64,000 nt of DNA from Burkholderia arboris (GCF_902499125.1 NZ_CABVPX010000020.1:87392-151391), one strand, 5' to 3'. Shown: positions 8,096-17,051, numbered from the stretch's first letter. Notes: generated by a model from the letters alone, not told the origin. Numbers and translations: made by a program.

Positions 8096-8803
8096 TCAAG
8101 CGGACGTAAACCACCCTTCGAAAACCTGCTGGCCGGGCACCGTGACGCGCAGCACGCGCGGCCGCGCGGAGCGCTCGATCCAGCCGTTTTCACAGAAGCT
8201 CTCGAGTAGCGCCGCGCCGAGCGCGCCGCCGAGATGCGAGCGCCGCTCGCTCCAGTCGAGGCAGCCGCACGCGAAGCGGCGCCGGCGCGTGCGCTGCTGC
8301 GCGACATCGATGCCCCATTGCGCAAGGGCCTGCGTGCCCAGCTCGGTGGCTTCGATCGCGTCGCCGTCCGCGAGCAGCCAGCCGCGCGCGGTGAGCCCGT
8401 CGAAAATGCGCACCGCAAGTTCGCCGGCCATGTGGTCGTAGCAGGTGCGCGCGTAGCGCAGTTCGGCCGGGACCGCGCGCGACGGCGGCGGAACCGGGCG
8501 GTGCGGTGCGGCTGCGCGGGCGACGTTCGCGAGCGCTTCGAGCGACGCCGCGATGTCGGCCGACGCGATGCGGTAATAGCGGTGCCGGCCGCGCACGTCG
8601 AGGGCGAGCAGGCCGCCTTCGGTCAGGCGCGCGAGGTGTGCGCTGGCCGCGGACGGCGACAGCCCCGCGATCATCGTCAATTCGCCGGCCGGCCGTGCGC
8701 TGCCGTCCATCAGCACCCACAGCATCGCGGCGCGCCCGGGATCGGCGATCAGTGCGCCGATGCGGCTCAGGCCCGGAAAGTGGTGGTCGTCTTGGTCGGT
8801 CAT
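8096..8803 (-). CDS. ArsR-family helix-turn-helix transcriptional regulator
   Basis: A 235-aa regulator. Residues about 10-100 form an ArsR-type winged helix: DPGRAAMLWVLMDG, then a recognition region LSPSAASAHLARLTEGGLL and the wing DVRGRHRYYRI. The C-terminal half (about 120-235) carries FACGCLDWSERRSHLGGALGAALL, a block shared by the long ArsR-like regulators, and lacks the CxCxxC metal site of ArsR/SmtB proteins. Its effector is unknown. It lies upstream of the DUF6600 gene on the same strand, 162 bases away with an inverted repeat between them, and could regulate it or itself. Confidence 0.85.
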   Translation of the reverse strand: MTDQDDHHFPGLSRIGALIADPGRAAMLWVLMDGSARPAGELTMIAGLSPSAASAHLARLTEGGLLALDVRGRHRYYRIASADIAASLEALANVARAAAPHRPVPPPSRAVPAELRYARTCYDHMAGELAVRIFDGLTARGWLLADGDAIEATELGTQALAQWGIDVAQQRTRRRRFACGCLDWSERRSHLGGALGAALLESFCENGWIERSARPRVLRVTVPGQQVFEGWFTSA

Positions 8804-8939
8804 CGTCGTGTCTCGTCAGCCCGGATGATTGGCAGTGTAGTCGGTGCGGGCATTCGATGTTTCGCTTCCGGATGAAATGTCGGATGCAGCGATGCCGTCC
8901 CGGCGGCGGGCCGGACTGCGGCCCGTTGCAGGGCGCGCG

Positions 8940-8974
8940 TAGAATGGCCTGACGCGGCGGCAGCGGGCCGCCGC
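8940..8974 (+). promoter_or_regulatory. Candidate -10 and leader hairpin of the 46-aa gene
   Basis: TAGAAT at 8940-8945 is a plausible -10. It is followed by a perfect 8-bp hairpin (GCGGCGGC, loop AGCGG, GCCGCCGC, 8954-8974) ending 18 bases before the start codon. No good -35 was found. Confidence 0.35.
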
Positions 8975-8992
8975 ACGGGACACGATGCAACG

Positions 8993-9133
8993 ATGAAGAC
9001 GATTTTCTGTGTATTGGCAGCCGCGCTCGTCTGCGCGGCCTGTGCGCAGGGCGGCGCGGGCGCCACCGGCGGGCAGGGCGGCAGTATCGAGATGTACGGG
9101 ACGATCGACCAGGGCATCACGGTGCGCCGCTGA
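8993..9133 (+). CDS. 46-aa secreted microprotein with porin-like C-terminus
   Basis: A short reading frame, MKTIFCVLAAALVCAACAQ and onward. It has a lysine start, a hydrophobic signal segment, a cysteine-containing cleavage region (possible but imperfect lipobox), a Gly-rich spacer, and the end SIEMYGTIDQGITVRR. The last part resembles the first beta-strand of Burkholderia/Neisseria general porins (typically SVTLYGVIDAGI), but the protein stops there. It is unknown whether it is a functional peptide, a lipoprotein or a decayed porin start. It lies between the ArsR gene (divergent) and a thioesterase gene. Confidence 0.6.
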   Translation: MKTIFCVLAAALVCAACAQGGAGATGGQGGSIEMYGTIDQGITVRR

Positions 9134-9219
9134 TCGGAGCCGGTCAGCGGGCGTGTCGGGCATGGCCGCCACAGCCGCACCACACGGGGTTTGCCGCGAC
9201 GCGTTGCCGCAGTGCAACG

Positions 9220-9225
9220 TATAAT
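9220..9225 (+). promoter_or_regulatory. Consensus -10 (TATAAT) of the thioesterase gene
   Basis: A perfect TATAAT lies 39 bases before the thioesterase start, preceded by the small inverted repeat GTTGC/GCAAC. The -35 region is weak. Confidence 0.45.
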
Positions 9226-9264
9226 GGCCCGATTACAGCGCCCCTGCCGCCTGGAGCCAGAACG

Positions 9265-9777
9265 ATGTCCCAACCGTCCCCCGTGCCGGCCGCCCTCGAC
9301 CGCACCGAAACCGTATTCCGCTTCCTTGCCGAGCCTTCGTCCGTGAACTTCGGCGGCAAGGTGCATGGCGGCGCGCTGATGAAGTGGATCGACGAGGTCG
9401 CGTATGCGTGCGCGGCCGTCTGGTCGAGCCGCTATTGCGTGACGGTCAGCGTCGGCAACATCCGTTTCCAGCGTCCGATCCTCGTCGGCAATCTGGTCGA
9501 GCTGAAGGCGCGCGTCGTGGCGACGGGCCGCACCAGCATGCACATCCATGTGTCCGTGCACGCCGGCGATCCGAAGGGCGGCGTGCTGCGCCAGACGACC
9601 GATTGCCTGGTCGTGTTCGTCGCGGTCGACGAGAACGGCAACCCGGTGCCGGTGCCGCCGTTCGTGCCCGAGACCGACGAGCAGAAGGTGCTCGCGAAAT
9701 ATGCGGCCGACGTGCGGGCCGCGCTCGACAAGATCGTCGAGATGAAACCGGAAGAAGTCGCGAAGGGCGCGGTCTGA
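9265..9777 (+). CDS. Acyl-CoA thioesterase, hotdog fold (YciA-like)
   Basis: A 170-aa single-hotdog protein. The core GGKVHGGALMKWIDEVAYACA holds the conserved aspartate of acyl-CoA hydrolases on the central helix, followed by strands SVGNIRFQRPILVGNLVEL and SMHIHVSVH. It would hydrolyse acyl-CoA thioesters in the cytoplasm; chain-length preference cannot be read from the sequence. The tail after residue 135 is charged and specific to this group. It ends convergently with fumC, with only 46 bases between them. Confidence 0.88.
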   Translation: MSQPSPVPAALDRTETVFRFLAEPSSVNFGGKVHGGALMKWIDEVAYACAAVWSSRYCVTVSVGNIRFQRPILVGNLVELKARVVATGRTSMHIHVSVHAGDPKGGVLRQTTDCLVVFVAVDENGNPVPVPPFVPETDEQKVLAKYAADVRAALDKIVEMKPEEVAKGAV

Positions 9778-9823
9778 CCGCGACGGGCGCCGCGCTCGAC
9801 GCGCCGCGCCCGCTGTCCTGCCT

Positions 9824-11218
9824 TTACTGCGTCCCGATCATCTGTTCGGGGCGTACCCACGCATCGAATTCCGCCTCGGTCAGATAGCCGAGCGCGAGTG
9901 CGGCCGCTTTCAGCGTCGTGCCTTCCTTGTGCGCCTTCTTCGCAATCTGGGCGGACTTGTCGTAGCCGATGTGCGGATTGAGCGCCGTCACGAGCATCAG
10001 CGATTCGTTCAGCAGCAGGTCGATCCGCGAACGGTTCGGCTCGATGCCGACCGCACAGTGATCGTTGAAGCTCTGCGCGCCGTCGGCGAGCAGCCGCACC
10101 GACTGCAGCACGTTGTGCGCGATCATCGGCCGGAACACGTTCAGTTCGAAATTGCCGCTCGCGCCGCCGACGTTGACCGCGACGTCGTTGCCGAACACCT
10201 GGCAGCACAGCATCGTCACGGCTTCCGACTGCGTCGGGTTCACCTTGCCCGGCATGATCGAGCTGCCCGGCTCGTTCTCCGGAATCGACAGTTCGCCGAG
10301 CCCGCAGCGCGGCCCGCTCGCGAGCCAGCGCACGTCGTTGGCGATCTTCATCAGGCCGGCCGCAACCGTCTTCAGTGCACCGTGCGCGAACACCAGCGCG
10401 TCGGCGGCCGCCATCACCTCGAACTTGCTCGGCGCCGTCACGAACGGCAGCTTCGCGAGCCGGCCGATTTCGTCGGCGACACGCACCGCGAACTCCGGAT
10501 GCGCATTCAGCCCGGTGCCGACCGCAGTGCCGCCGAGCGCGAGCTCGTACAGGTGCGGCAGCGCCGATTCGACGTGACGGATGCTCTGGTCGAGCTGCGC
10601 GACGTAGCCGGAAAATTCCTGGCCGAGCGTGAGCGGCGTCGCGTCCTGCAGGTGCGTGCGGCCGATCTTCACGATGTCGGCGAACGCCTTCGACTTCGCG
10701 TCGAGCGTCGTGCGCAGCGTGCGCAGCGCCGGCAGCAGGTGGTTGACGATCGCGTACGCGGCCGCGACGTGCATCGCGGTCGGGAACACGTCGTTCGACG
10801 ACTGGCCGCGGTTCACGTCGTCGTTCGGATGCACCTTGCGCGCTTCGCCGCGCTCGCCGCCCATCAGCTCGCTCGCGCGGTTCGCAATCACCTCGTTGAG
10901 GTTCATGTTGGTCTGCGTGCCGGAGCCCGTCTGCCACACCGCGAGCGGGAATTCGCGCGGATGCTTGCCGGCGATGATCTCGTCGGCCGCGTCGATGATC
11001 GCGCGCGCCTTGTCGTCGGCGAGCACGCCGAGCGACTGGTTCACGGCTGCCGCGGCGCGCTTGACGATCGCCAGCGCGTGGATCAGCTCGGGCGACTGCT
11101 TCTCGGTCGAGATCCGGAAATTCTGCAGCGAGCGCTCGGTTTGCGCGCCCCAAAGTCGGTCGGCCGGCACGGCGATTTCGCCGAACGTATCGCGTTCCAT
11201 CCGAACTGCTTCGTTCAT
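9824..11218 (-). CDS. fumC: Fumarate hydratase, class II
   Basis: Interconverts fumarate and L-malate in the TCA cycle; this is the oxygen-stable, iron-free tetrameric class. The 464-aa length matches FumC. Seen are the superfamily signature GSSIMPGKVNP, the GSGTQTNMNLNEVIANRA substrate-binding block, the active-site stretch VKIGRTHLQDATPLTLGQ, and a conserved N-terminus (MERDTFGEIAVPADRLWGAQTERS). It is monocistronic, convergent with the thioesterase gene and followed on the same strand by nothing closer than that gene. Confidence 0.97.
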   Translation of the reverse strand: MNEAVRMERDTFGEIAVPADRLWGAQTERSLQNFRISTEKQSPELIHALAIVKRAAAAVNQSLGVLADDKARAIIDAADEIIAGKHPREFPLAVWQTGSGTQTNMNLNEVIANRASELMGGERGEARKVHPNDDVNRGQSSNDVFPTAMHVAAAYAIVNHLLPALRTLRTTLDAKSKAFADIVKIGRTHLQDATPLTLGQEFSGYVAQLDQSIRHVESALPHLYELALGGTAVGTGLNAHPEFAVRVADEIGRLAKLPFVTAPSKFEVMAAADALVFAHGALKTVAAGLMKIANDVRWLASGPRCGLGELSIPENEPGSSIMPGKVNPTQSEAVTMLCCQVFGNDVAVNVGGASGNFELNVFRPMIAHNVLQSVRLLADGAQSFNDHCAVGIEPNRSRIDLLLNESLMLVTALNPHIGYDKSAQIAKKAHKEGTTLKAAALALGYLTEAEFDAWVRPEQMIGTQ

Positions 11219-11363
11219 GATGCACTCCTCCTGGAAAGGGGAAAGGCCGCGCGTCGTCGCGCGGCATCAGACGTATCGTGAGGCAGTCGCGCCGCTCGCG
11301 CGGCGTCTCGAGGTGTTCAACCGACAAGCATAGCGCCGGCCGCGATTTCGCGTCGTGTCGCGC

Positions 11364-12752
11364 CTAGTGCGCCGCCGCAATGAGCGACGCGGTCTTGCGG
11401 TGAAAGCGCCATGCCATCAGCGCGGCGACGCTCGCGAGGCCGGCCGCGAGCCCCCACCACAGGCCGCGCGCGCCGAGGCCCGCGTGGAACGCGAACCAGT
11501 AGCCGGTCGGAAAGCCGATGCCCCAGTAGCCGAAGGTTGCGGCGAGCATCGGAATGCGCGTGTCCTTCAGGCCGCGCAGCGCACCCGACGCGACGGTCTG
11601 CATCCCGTCGACGATCTGGAACACCGCGGCGATGCCGAGCAGCGACGCGCCGAGCGACACCGTGGCCGCGTTGGCCGGGTCGTCGAGGTGCAGGTACAGG
11701 CCGACGATCGTATGCGGCGCGACGATCATCACGACGCCCGACAGCGACATGAACGCGACGCCGAGCGCGAGTGCGACGAAGCCCGCGTGCCGTGCGGCGA
11801 CGGGCGAGCCCGCGCCGACCCAGTAGCCGACGCGCACGTTGGCGGCCTGGCCGATCGCGAGCGGCACCATGAACGACACCGACGCGACGTTCAGCGCGAT
11901 CTGGTGCGCGGCGAGCGACGTCGCGCCCAGCACGCCGACCGTGAGGCCGGTGGCGAGGAACAGCGTCGATTCGACCCCGTACGTGATCGCGACAGGCCAG
12001 CCGATGCCGATCAGTTCGCCCATCATGGGCAGCTTCGGGCGCGACGCAGTCACGAAATGGCGGAAGCGCTGCCGGCCGTGCAGCAGCCAGATGAGTGCGA
12101 GCGCGGTGAGCCAGATCGTGATCGTCGTCGCGACCGCCGAACCGAGAAAGCCGAGGCGCGGCAGCCCGAATGCGCCGTGGATCAGCCCGTAGTTCAGCAC
12201 GCCGTTGACGCCGACGCCGCCGATCGACACCCACAGCAGCCGCTTTGCGGCGCCGATCGCCGGCAGGAATGCACGCATCAGCCCGACGCCGATCAGGCTG
12301 CCGAGCGCCGCGTAGCGCAGGATCCCCGTGTATTCGCCGACGTGATGCGCGAGCAGCGGCGGCTCGTGGAACATCAGCAGGATCGTTTCGGACAGCGACA
12401 GCGCGACGATCGCCGGAATCGCGAGCAGCACGGACAGTGCGAAGCCGGTCCAGTAGATGTGCGGCACGCGGTGCTCGGCCTGCGCGCCGCGCGCATGCGC
12501 GACGCTCACGCTGACCGACGACAGCACGCCTTGCAGGATGGTCACGATGACGAAGAAGAAGTTCGCGCCGAGCCCGCCCGCCGCGAGCGAATCGGGGCCG
12601 AGCGAACCGAGCAGCACCGTGTCGGTGACGCTCATCGCCATCTGCGAAAGTTGCGCGATCGCGAGCGGCGCGGCGAGGCGCGCGGTATCGGCGGCGTGAC
12701 TGGATAGCGACGGCGGCGCAGCGACCGTCCGCGTAAGACCGGAATGCGACAT
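11364..12752 (-). CDS. MATE-family multidrug efflux transporter (NorM-like)
   Basis: A 462-aa integral membrane protein with about 12 hydrophobic segments in two similar halves. It opens with LAAPLAIAQLSQMAMSVTDTVLLG, the first-helix pattern of MATE proteins, and contains a duplicated motif around the midpoint (LIGIGWPVAITYGVESTLF). Such transporters export cationic drugs and dyes using Na+ or H+. The substrate is not predictable. No regulator gene is adjacent. The upstream 137 bases contain an AT-rich patch (near 12788-12830) that may hold the promoter. Confidence 0.92.
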   Translation of the reverse strand: MSHSGLTRTVAAPPSLSSHAADTARLAAPLAIAQLSQMAMSVTDTVLLGSLGPDSLAAGGLGANFFFVIVTILQGVLSSVSVSVAHARGAQAEHRVPHIYWTGFALSVLLAIPAIVALSLSETILLMFHEPPLLAHHVGEYTGILRYAALGSLIGVGLMRAFLPAIGAAKRLLWVSIGGVGVNGVLNYGLIHGAFGLPRLGFLGSAVATTITIWLTALALIWLLHGRQRFRHFVTASRPKLPMMGELIGIGWPVAITYGVESTLFLATGLTVGVLGATSLAAHQIALNVASVSFMVPLAIGQAANVRVGYWVGAGSPVAARHAGFVALALGVAFMSLSGVVMIVAPHTIVGLYLHLDDPANAATVSLGASLLGIAAVFQIVDGMQTVASGALRGLKDTRIPMLAATFGYWGIGFPTGYWFAFHAGLGARGLWWGLAAGLASVAALMAWRFHRKTASLIAAAH

Positions 12753-12889
12753 GGAATGGGCGCTCGCGCGGGTGCGGGCCCGCGCTGTATGTATTTATTT
12801 TGAGAGACGCTTAGCTTACGGCTTTATTCAAACCGTGTCGAACGCGTGCGCCGATGGCCATGTCGCGGACAGGGGGAACGACGCGAGTG

Positions 12890-13108
12890 CTAGGCCTCGC
12901 GCACCGCGATGCGCGTGTCGCCAAGCAGCACGACCTGGCCCGCGCGGATCTTGCAGGTCTTGCGCAGCTCGACCGCGCCGTCGACTTTCACCGCGCCGGA
13001 CGCGACGATCAGCTTCGCGGTGCCGCCGCTGTCCGCGAGGCCGGTGATCTTGAGAAGGTTGTGCAGCTCGACGTATTCGCCGGTCAGCGTGAAATCCAGG
13101 TTGGGCAT
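12890..13108 (-). CDS. Small S4-domain RNA-binding protein (YbcJ-like)
   Basis: A 72-aa protein that is almost entirely one S4 fold: MPNLDFTLTGEYVELHNLLK, GLADSGGTAKLIVASGAVKVDG, and KIRAGQVVLLGDTRIAV. E. coli YbcJ is a structural homologue that binds RNA; the role is unclear. The reading frame extends upstream; an ATG pair 14-15 codons earlier would add a basic leader, but neither start has a good ribosome site. I chose the start giving the usual family N-terminus. Confidence 0.85.
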   Translation of the reverse strand: MPNLDFTLTGEYVELHNLLKITGLADSGGTAKLIVASGAVKVDGAVELRKTCKIRAGQVVLLGDTRIAVREA

Positions 13109-13376
13109 GACGAAGAAGGTGCGCAAGGCGCGGGAGGAAACGCTCCGCATCATACGGCACCGCGGCCCGGCACGCGAGCGCGGGCCGCTGCTGCGGGCAG
13201 TTGTTAAGGACTGTGAGCGATTCGTCAGCAAATGCAACGGTGGGTAACAGTCTGAGAAATCGACGAACCGGCCGTGCGGGCGGCGGGTCTTCTGTCGTAC
13301 CTGCTGCGTGTTGCGGCAGGGACGCGACGGGCCGCATCGCTGCGGTCCGGGCTCACAACTCTTGAGGAGAATTGCC

Positions 13377-13778
13377 ATGTCCAAGATTCGTACGATGCTG
13401 ATCGGTGCCGCGCTGACGGCGTTCGCCACTTCGGCCGCGTTTGCCCAGACGGGTACGGCGGCGCAGGGTGCAGCCGGTGCCGGCGTGCAGGCGCAAGCTC
13501 CGGCGGCAGGTGTCGGCGCAGGCGTGCAGGGCGGTGCCGGCGCGAACGCGTCGGGCAATGCGGCCGGCGGTGCAACCGATGCGGTCGGCGCGGCCGCCGA
13601 CGGCGCGAAGGATTCGGCGACGTCGACCGTCCATTCGGCCAAGAAGCACACGAAGCATGCCGCGAAGTCGGCCAAGGGCCATGCCGGTTCGGCCAAGGCG
13701 AAGGCCGGCGAAGCGACCGAAGGCGGCGCCTCGGTCGGGGCGGAGGGCGGTGCATCGGCCCAGGGCGCCACGCAGTAA
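13377..13778 (+). CDS. Exported Ala/Gly-rich protein with Lys-rich histone-like tail
   Basis: A 133-aa protein behind a strong ribosome site (GAGGAGA). The signal peptide runs MSKIRTMLIGAALTAFATSAAFA. The mature protein is Ala/Gly/Gln low-complexity, then a lysine-rich block (HSAKKHTKHAAKSAKGHAG) resembling histone H1-type Lys/Ala repeats, then an acidic Gly-rich end. Function is unknown. Nucleic-acid or polyanion binding in the periplasm is conceivable from composition only. Confidence 0.8.
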   Translation: MSKIRTMLIGAALTAFATSAAFAQTGTAAQGAAGAGVQAQAPAAGVGAGVQGGAGANASGNAAGGATDAVGAAADGAKDSATSTVHSAKKHTKHAAKSAKGHAGSAKAKAGEATEGGASVGAEGGASAQGATQ

Positions 13779-13836
13779 GCGGGTGCCCGGCGCCGTCGCG
13801 ATGTTCGCCGGAAGCGGTGCTGCGACGGTGGTTGTC

Positions 13837-13875
13837 AAAAGGCCCGGTTCGCTTTGCGCGAACCGGGCCTTTTTC
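13837..13875 (+). terminator. Intrinsic terminator after the Ala/Lys-rich gene
   Basis: AAAGGCCCGGTTCGC pairs perfectly with GCGAACCGGGCCTTT and is followed by T-rich sequence. The A-run on the left makes it usable for the convergent gene too. Confidence 0.85.
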
Positions 13876-13909
13876 ATCGCGTCGTGTTATCAGCGGAACG
13901 GGCGTGCGG

Positions 13910-14692
13910 TCACGGCCGGCGCTGTCCTTGCCCTTGTCCCTGCCCCTGGGCCGGTCGCACGGCCGCAGGTGTGAATACGCTGCGCAGCCATGCAGCGAGC
14001 CGCGCGAAGACGTCGTACGGTTCCTCGACGAAGATCTCCGGTTTCAGCAGCCGCAGGTATTCCATGATCTGCTGCGCTTCCTGCTTCTGGAACGACCCGT
14101 GCGCGAGCCCGAGGCGCAGCAGCCCGCGCAGTTCGCCGAGCTTGTCGCGCGCGGTGCTGCCGACGCTCATCTCGCACGCGAGCTTGGCCTCGTAGATCCG
14201 CTGCCGCAACGATTCCGCGAGCCGCCACGCGGGCGTCTGCATCAGTTCCTCGAGCGTCTGGATGTCTTGCGCCGCGCCCTTGATCTGCGATGCGAGCGGA
14301 TCGATCAGCGACGGGTCGCCCTGCGCTTCGGCGACGATCGCCTTCGCCCAGTCGCGGCACGCTTTCGCGAGTTCGTCGGGGGTCCATTCGGAGCGCGACG
14401 CAAAGCCGAAGCCGAATTCGCCGGCCTGCCGCATCAGGATCGCGACGACGTCCGGAAATTCCTTGTCGAGCGTGCGCTTGGCCCACGCGTACTGGCCGCC
14501 CTGCAGCATCCGCTGCACCGCGTGCTCGGTCAGCGGCACCATGTTGTCGAGCAGCTTCGCGCGCAGGAAATCCTCGAACGACGGCGTTGCGAACTGCGGG
14601 TCGAGTTTCAGCGACACGCGCACGAATGCGTCGTAGTCCTTGCGCAGGGACTCGAGCGTGTCGTCCTTGAGGGAAAGGGTGATCTGGCCCAT
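13910..14692 (-). CDS. Conserved hypothetical cytoplasmic protein
   Basis: A 260-aa soluble, mostly helical protein starting MGQITLSLKDDTLESLRKDY. No membrane segment, signal peptide or catalytic motif is visible. The C-terminus carries a GQGQGQGQ dipeptide run (about 251-258). I do not recognise the family. Good codon usage and the convergent terminator support it as a real gene. It is separated by 161 bases from azlD, so it is probably a separate unit. Confidence 0.75.
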   Translation of the reverse strand: MGQITLSLKDDTLESLRKDYDAFVRVSLKLDPQFATPSFEDFLRAKLLDNMVPLTEHAVQRMLQGGQYAWAKRTLDKEFPDVVAILMRQAGEFGFGFASRSEWTPDELAKACRDWAKAIVAEAQGDPSLIDPLASQIKGAAQDIQTLEELMQTPAWRLAESLRQRIYEAKLACEMSVGSTARDKLGELRGLLRLGLAHGSFQKQEAQQIMEYLRLLKPEIFVEEPYDVFARLAAWLRSVFTPAAVRPAQGQGQGQGQRRP

Positions 14693-14853
14693 GAATCGTC
14701 TCGATGGCGGCCCGCGCAAGCCGACGGCCGGCACGGCGCACCGGGGCGGGCGCCGTGTCGACTGACCGGTGCGCGCCGAGGCCGGTGGCGGGTCTTCATT
14801 CCCTATATCGGCGCGCCGGGCGGAAACTTGAGCGCGCGCGGTAGAGCGTGTGC

Positions 14854-15192
14854 TCAGGCGGGCAGCCAGTGCGGGATCACGACCCCTTGCCAGAAGAAGA
14901 ACACCACGAGCCCGGCCGCGATCGTCACGAGCGGGCGGCGGGTTGCCGCCGACACGAGCACGGCGGCGAGCGCGCCGACGAGCTGCGGATTGCGCCAGGT
15001 CAGCTCGGCCGTGCCGCCGTGCGGCGAGACGGCCATCGGCACGATGATCGCGGTCAGAACGGTGACCGGCACGAAGCCGAGCGCGGTCCGCACGAGCGGG
15101 GGGAACGTCAGCCGCTCGCCGAACAGGAACAGCGTCGAGCGGATCGCGTACGTGATGACGGCCATCCCCAGGATCAGCAGCGCATAGCTCAC
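14854..15192 (-). CDS. azlD: AzlD-family branched-chain amino acid exporter subunit
   Basis: A 112-aa membrane protein with about four hydrophobic segments, the small partner of AzlC in exporters of branched-chain and related amino acids. The start is GTG, overlapping the azlC stop in the sequence GTGA, which implies translational coupling. Family features are MAVITYAIRSTLFLFG near the N-terminus and VTIAAGLVVFFFWQ near the end. Confidence 0.9.
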   Translation of the reverse strand: MSYALLILGMAVITYAIRSTLFLFGERLTFPPLVRTALGFVPVTVLTAIIVPMAVSPHGGTAELTWRNPQLVGALAAVLVSAATRRPLVTIAAGLVVFFFWQGVVIPHWLPA

Positions 15193-15956
15193 GATGCAGC
15201 CTCCCTGCGCGAGCCGGCACGCGTGCGTTCGTGCAGCAGCGTGAGCGCAACGCCGATCGCGACGCCGGCGGCGACCGCGCCGAGCAGCCCGAGCTTGTAC
15301 GGCCAGCCCTGCCAGAAGTACGCGAGCGTGCCGGCCGTCGCGGCCGCCGCGAAATAGCGCAGCGTGCCCAGCTGCGGGACGACGATCGCGATGAAGGTGG
15401 CCGCCATCGCGAAATCGAGGCCGAGCGACTGCAGGCCCGGGAACGCCGCGCCGAAGCCGATGCCCGCGAGCGTCCAGACCTGCCAGTTCAGGTACATCGC
15501 GAGCCCTGAGCCGAAAAAGTAGTGGGGGCCGATCGCGCCGGGCGGGAAGTGCCGGTAGTGCGCATAGGCGACCGCGAACACCTCGTCGGTCATCAGCGCG
15601 CCGAGCGTTGCGCGCCAGCGCAGCGGCAGATGCGCGACATAGGGCGCGAGCGTCGCGCTGTACAGCAGGTGGCGCAGGTTCACGATCAGCGTCGTCGCGA
15701 GCACGACGACGAAGCTCGCGCTGCCGGCGATCAGGCCGAGCGCGATGAACTGCGCGGAGCCCGCGAACACGGCGAGCGACATCAGTGCGCCGTGCCATGC
15801 GGCGAGCGGGCCGCCGCCGACGAGCGTGCCGAAAATCACGCCGAACGGTGCTGCGCCGATCATCATCGGAATCGTGTCGCGCGCGCCGTCGAGCCACTCG
15901 TTGAGCGGGCGGCGCGGGGGCGATGCGGGTGTCGGGTTCAAAGAGCGCTTCTCCAT
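15189..15956 (-). CDS. azlC: AzlC-family branched-chain amino acid permease
   Basis: A 255-aa integral membrane protein, the large subunit of the AzlCD exporter. After a charged N-terminal 30 residues, APFGVIFGTL starts the membrane domain. FAGSAQFIALGLI, NLRHLLYSATLAP and TDEVFAVAY are characteristic AzlC motifs. The ATG at 15956 was chosen over a longer frame because it gives the family's normal length. Downstream azlD overlaps by four bases; the AraC regulator lies 127 bases upstream on the same strand. Confidence 0.92.
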   Translation of the reverse strand: MEKRSLNPTPASPPRRPLNEWLDGARDTIPMMIGAAPFGVIFGTLVGGGPLAAWHGALMSLAVFAGSAQFIALGLIAGSASFVVVLATTLIVNLRHLLYSATLAPYVAHLPLRWRATLGALMTDEVFAVAYAHYRHFPPGAIGPHYFFGSGLAMYLNWQVWTLAGIGFGAAFPGLQSLGLDFAMAATFIAIVVPQLGTLRYFAAAATAGTLAYFWQGWPYKLGLLGAVAAGVAIGVALTLLHERTRAGSRREAAS

Positions 15957-16083
15957 GAATTGGAGGATAGCGAGCCGGTGGCGGGCCGGCTTGTATGTTC
16001 TTGCGCTCGCGGAATCGGGGGCGGGGCTCGCGTGCCGGCCGGCGCGGGGTGCGTCGCGGTTGCCGGCCGCGGGGCGCCGCGGG

Positions 16084-16989
16084 TCAGCTCGCCTGCCAGC
16101 GGCCGGGCGGCACGCCGAACATCCGTTTGAAATGCCGCGTGAAGTGGCTCTGGTCGACGAAGCCGCTGGCTGCGGCGACGTCGGCGACGGGTACGCCCGC
16201 GCGCAGCGGCGCGAGCGCACGTTGCAGCCGCAGCTGGTTGCGCCACGCATGCGGCGGCATGCCGGTCGTGCGCGTGAACAGGCGTGCTGCGTGGAACGGC
16301 GACAGGCCGGCCGCCTGCGCGACGTCGTCGAGCGTTACCGTGGCCATCAGGTCGGCGGCGAGCCGCTCGCGCATCGCCTCGACGCGCGGTTCGTCGGACG
16401 CGAGCGGCGCCGGTCGCGGCAGCGCGTCGGCGTGACGCACGATCAGCGTCGACAGCGCGTCGAGCATCGCCGTTTCGGCGGCGAGCGGATCGTAGATGCG
16501 CGATGCGGTGTTGGCCGGGTCGTCGGCCGCTTGCCCCGGCGCATGCGCATTCGAAGACAGCGCGCGGTCGCTGCCGGCTTCCATCATCCGGTGCGCGAGC
16601 GTGAGCCGGGCTGCGAGATCGGCATCGTGAATCACGTCGGGGGCGAACCACGGCGCGTCCTGCTGGCGGCCGGCGATCGCACTCGTGAGTTCGCGGATGA
16701 ATTCGACGGGCATGTAGCTGACGCGATAGCACCAGCCTTCGTCGGCTGCGCGCGACCCCGTATGCACTTCGCCGGGATTGATCACGGGCACGCTGCCCGT
16801 TTCGGCGACATAGCCGTTGCCGCGATAGGTGAAGCGTTCTGCGCCTTCGAGAATCACGGGGATCGTGTACGCGTCGTGCCAGTGCGGCGCGAACGTGTGG
16901 TCGCGATAGGTCGCCGTGACGAGATCCGCCTCCGGCAGCAGCGGCGTGCGCCAGTAGCGTGCGGAATCCGGAAGGTGGGCGGCGGACAT
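16084..16989 (-). CDS. AraC-family transcriptional regulator
   Basis: A 301-aa regulator. The N-terminal cupin-like effector domain is visible in FAPHWHDAYTIPVI and the stretch INPGEVHTG. The C-terminal domain has two helix-turn-helices: DDVAQAAGLSPFHAARLFTRTTGMPPHAW and VADVAAASGFVDQSHFTRHFKRMFGVPPGRW. Its position directly before azlCD on the same strand suggests it controls this exporter, as is common for AraC-AzlCD pairs. The ligand is unknown. Confidence 0.9.
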   Translation of the reverse strand: MSAAHLPDSARYWRTPLLPEADLVTATYRDHTFAPHWHDAYTIPVILEGAERFTYRGNGYVAETGSVPVINPGEVHTGSRAADEGWCYRVSYMPVEFIRELTSAIAGRQQDAPWFAPDVIHDADLAARLTLAHRMMEAGSDRALSSNAHAPGQAADDPANTASRIYDPLAAETAMLDALSTLIVRHADALPRPAPLASDEPRVEAMRERLAADLMATVTLDDVAQAAGLSPFHAARLFTRTTGMPPHAWRNQLRLQRALAPLRAGVPVADVAAASGFVDQSHFTRHFKRMFGVPPGRWQAS

Positions 16990-17051
16990 GATCGGGCGCG
17001 GGAGCGGTCGAACCGACAGTGTATCGCTCGCGCGCCCGGCCGGTGTGCGTG

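Noticed and set aside
9778..9823. GC-rich inverted sequence between the thioesterase gene and fumC
   Set aside because: The stem is imperfect and lacks a T-run on both strands, so I do not call it a terminator.
13109..13771. In-frame extension upstream of the S4-domain gene on the minus strand
   Set aside because: It runs through the promoter region and antisense to the Ala/Lys-rich gene. The S4 family protein starts at 13108.
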